DNA from: Gordionus sp. m RMFG-2023
Lineage: Eukaryota > Nematomorpha > Gordioida > Chordodea > Parachordodidae
NCBI RefSeq assembly: GCF_954871325.1
Contig: NC_088778.1
Span: 1,488,001 to 1,552,000 of the forward strand
Reading direction: 5' to 3'
DNA: 64,000 bases
Part shown: piece by piece, positions 63,850 to 64,000 of the stretch
Numbering within the stretch: position 1 is the stretch's first letter
Layout of the letters: each line of letters starts with the position of its first letter
Program-made: the position numbers and the translations under genes
The notes under the pieces: generated by a model
Databases searched by the model: none
What the model was told of the DNA's origin: nothing
The model's input: the letters and a program-made list of their open reading frames with translations, nothing else

Positions 63850-64000
63850 ATATCGTTTTACCCTCCAAAAGATATATAAAATACCATTTATTTGATTCCT
63901 ACATCAATATTTTGTGTTTATATAAATATTCTTGACTAACTAAGACATCCCGCCTACCTAGAGTATAATTATTACAATCAAGAGATATTTATACTAGCTT
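63850..64000. repeat. Inverted copy of the 60340-60900 array unit, running off the window
   Basis: The complement reads CTAGTATAAATATCTCTTGA, then GATGTCTTAGTTAGTCAAGA and AGGAATCAAATAAATGGTAT, matching 60690-60815 almost base for base. Confidence 0.88.

Overview
This is a nuclear window from an invertebrate animal. The exons have fairly balanced codon use, and they sit in very AT-rich introns and spacers full of A/T runs. Five protein-coding loci carry GT-AG introns whose phases agree exon by exon, and there is one spliceosomal U6 RNA gene. The protein families are animal ones: SEL1L, a CD109/alpha-2-macroglobulin-like thioester protein, sphingolipid delta-4 desaturase, a UQCC1-like chaperone and an S9-type serine peptidase. 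No prokaryotic feature is present. I cannot name the species. A short TTAGGG-like run and the mix of LINE and DNA-transposon families fit many invertebrate phyla.

Layout. 1-4871 (+): the last six exons of a SEL1L-type ERAD adaptor. 24450-7627 (-): a complete 31-exon gene for a secreted CD109-like thioester protein of 1547 residues. Every exon junction keeps phase and the total is a whole number of codons. It converges tail-to-tail with SEL1L, and a U6 snRNA gene lies in its intron 11. 31151-30812 (-): the last two exons of an unrecognised gene. 32467-32532 (+): a possible last exon of another. 39803-38501 (-): the C-terminal part of a UQCC1/CBP3-like complex III chaperone. It is divergent from 40217-54346 (+), a complete six-exon DEGS1-type sphingolipid desaturase. 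58292-55988 (-): the last four exons of a prolyl-oligopeptidase-family (S9) peptidase. From 58.6 kb to the end I see only repeats.

Much of the non-coding DNA is repetitive. I could define at least six families of short non-autonomous elements (MITEs), several with exact 8-bp target duplications and one with a 3-bp TAA duplication. There is also a decayed hAT transposon in a SEL1L intron, a near full-length but broken RTE-type LINE with a 17-bp target duplication inside DEGS1 intron 2, a second LINE fragment, a Ty3/Gypsy pol fossil, and a degraded transposase-like element at 35-38 kb. Several minisatellites are present: a CAGCTGATCA array in a thioester-gene intron, a 36-bp GC/AT-alternating array inside a MITE, and a coding 17-residue repeat within the thioester protein.

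The genes share no obvious pathway; the window looks like an ordinary gene neighbourhood. The most distinctive biology is in the thioester protein. It has a GCAEQ thioester site, no histidine at the usual catalytic position, a proline-rich insert in the thioester domain and a lysine-rich repeat linker before the receptor-binding domain. The other notable item is the set of MITE families, two copies of which look recently mobile.
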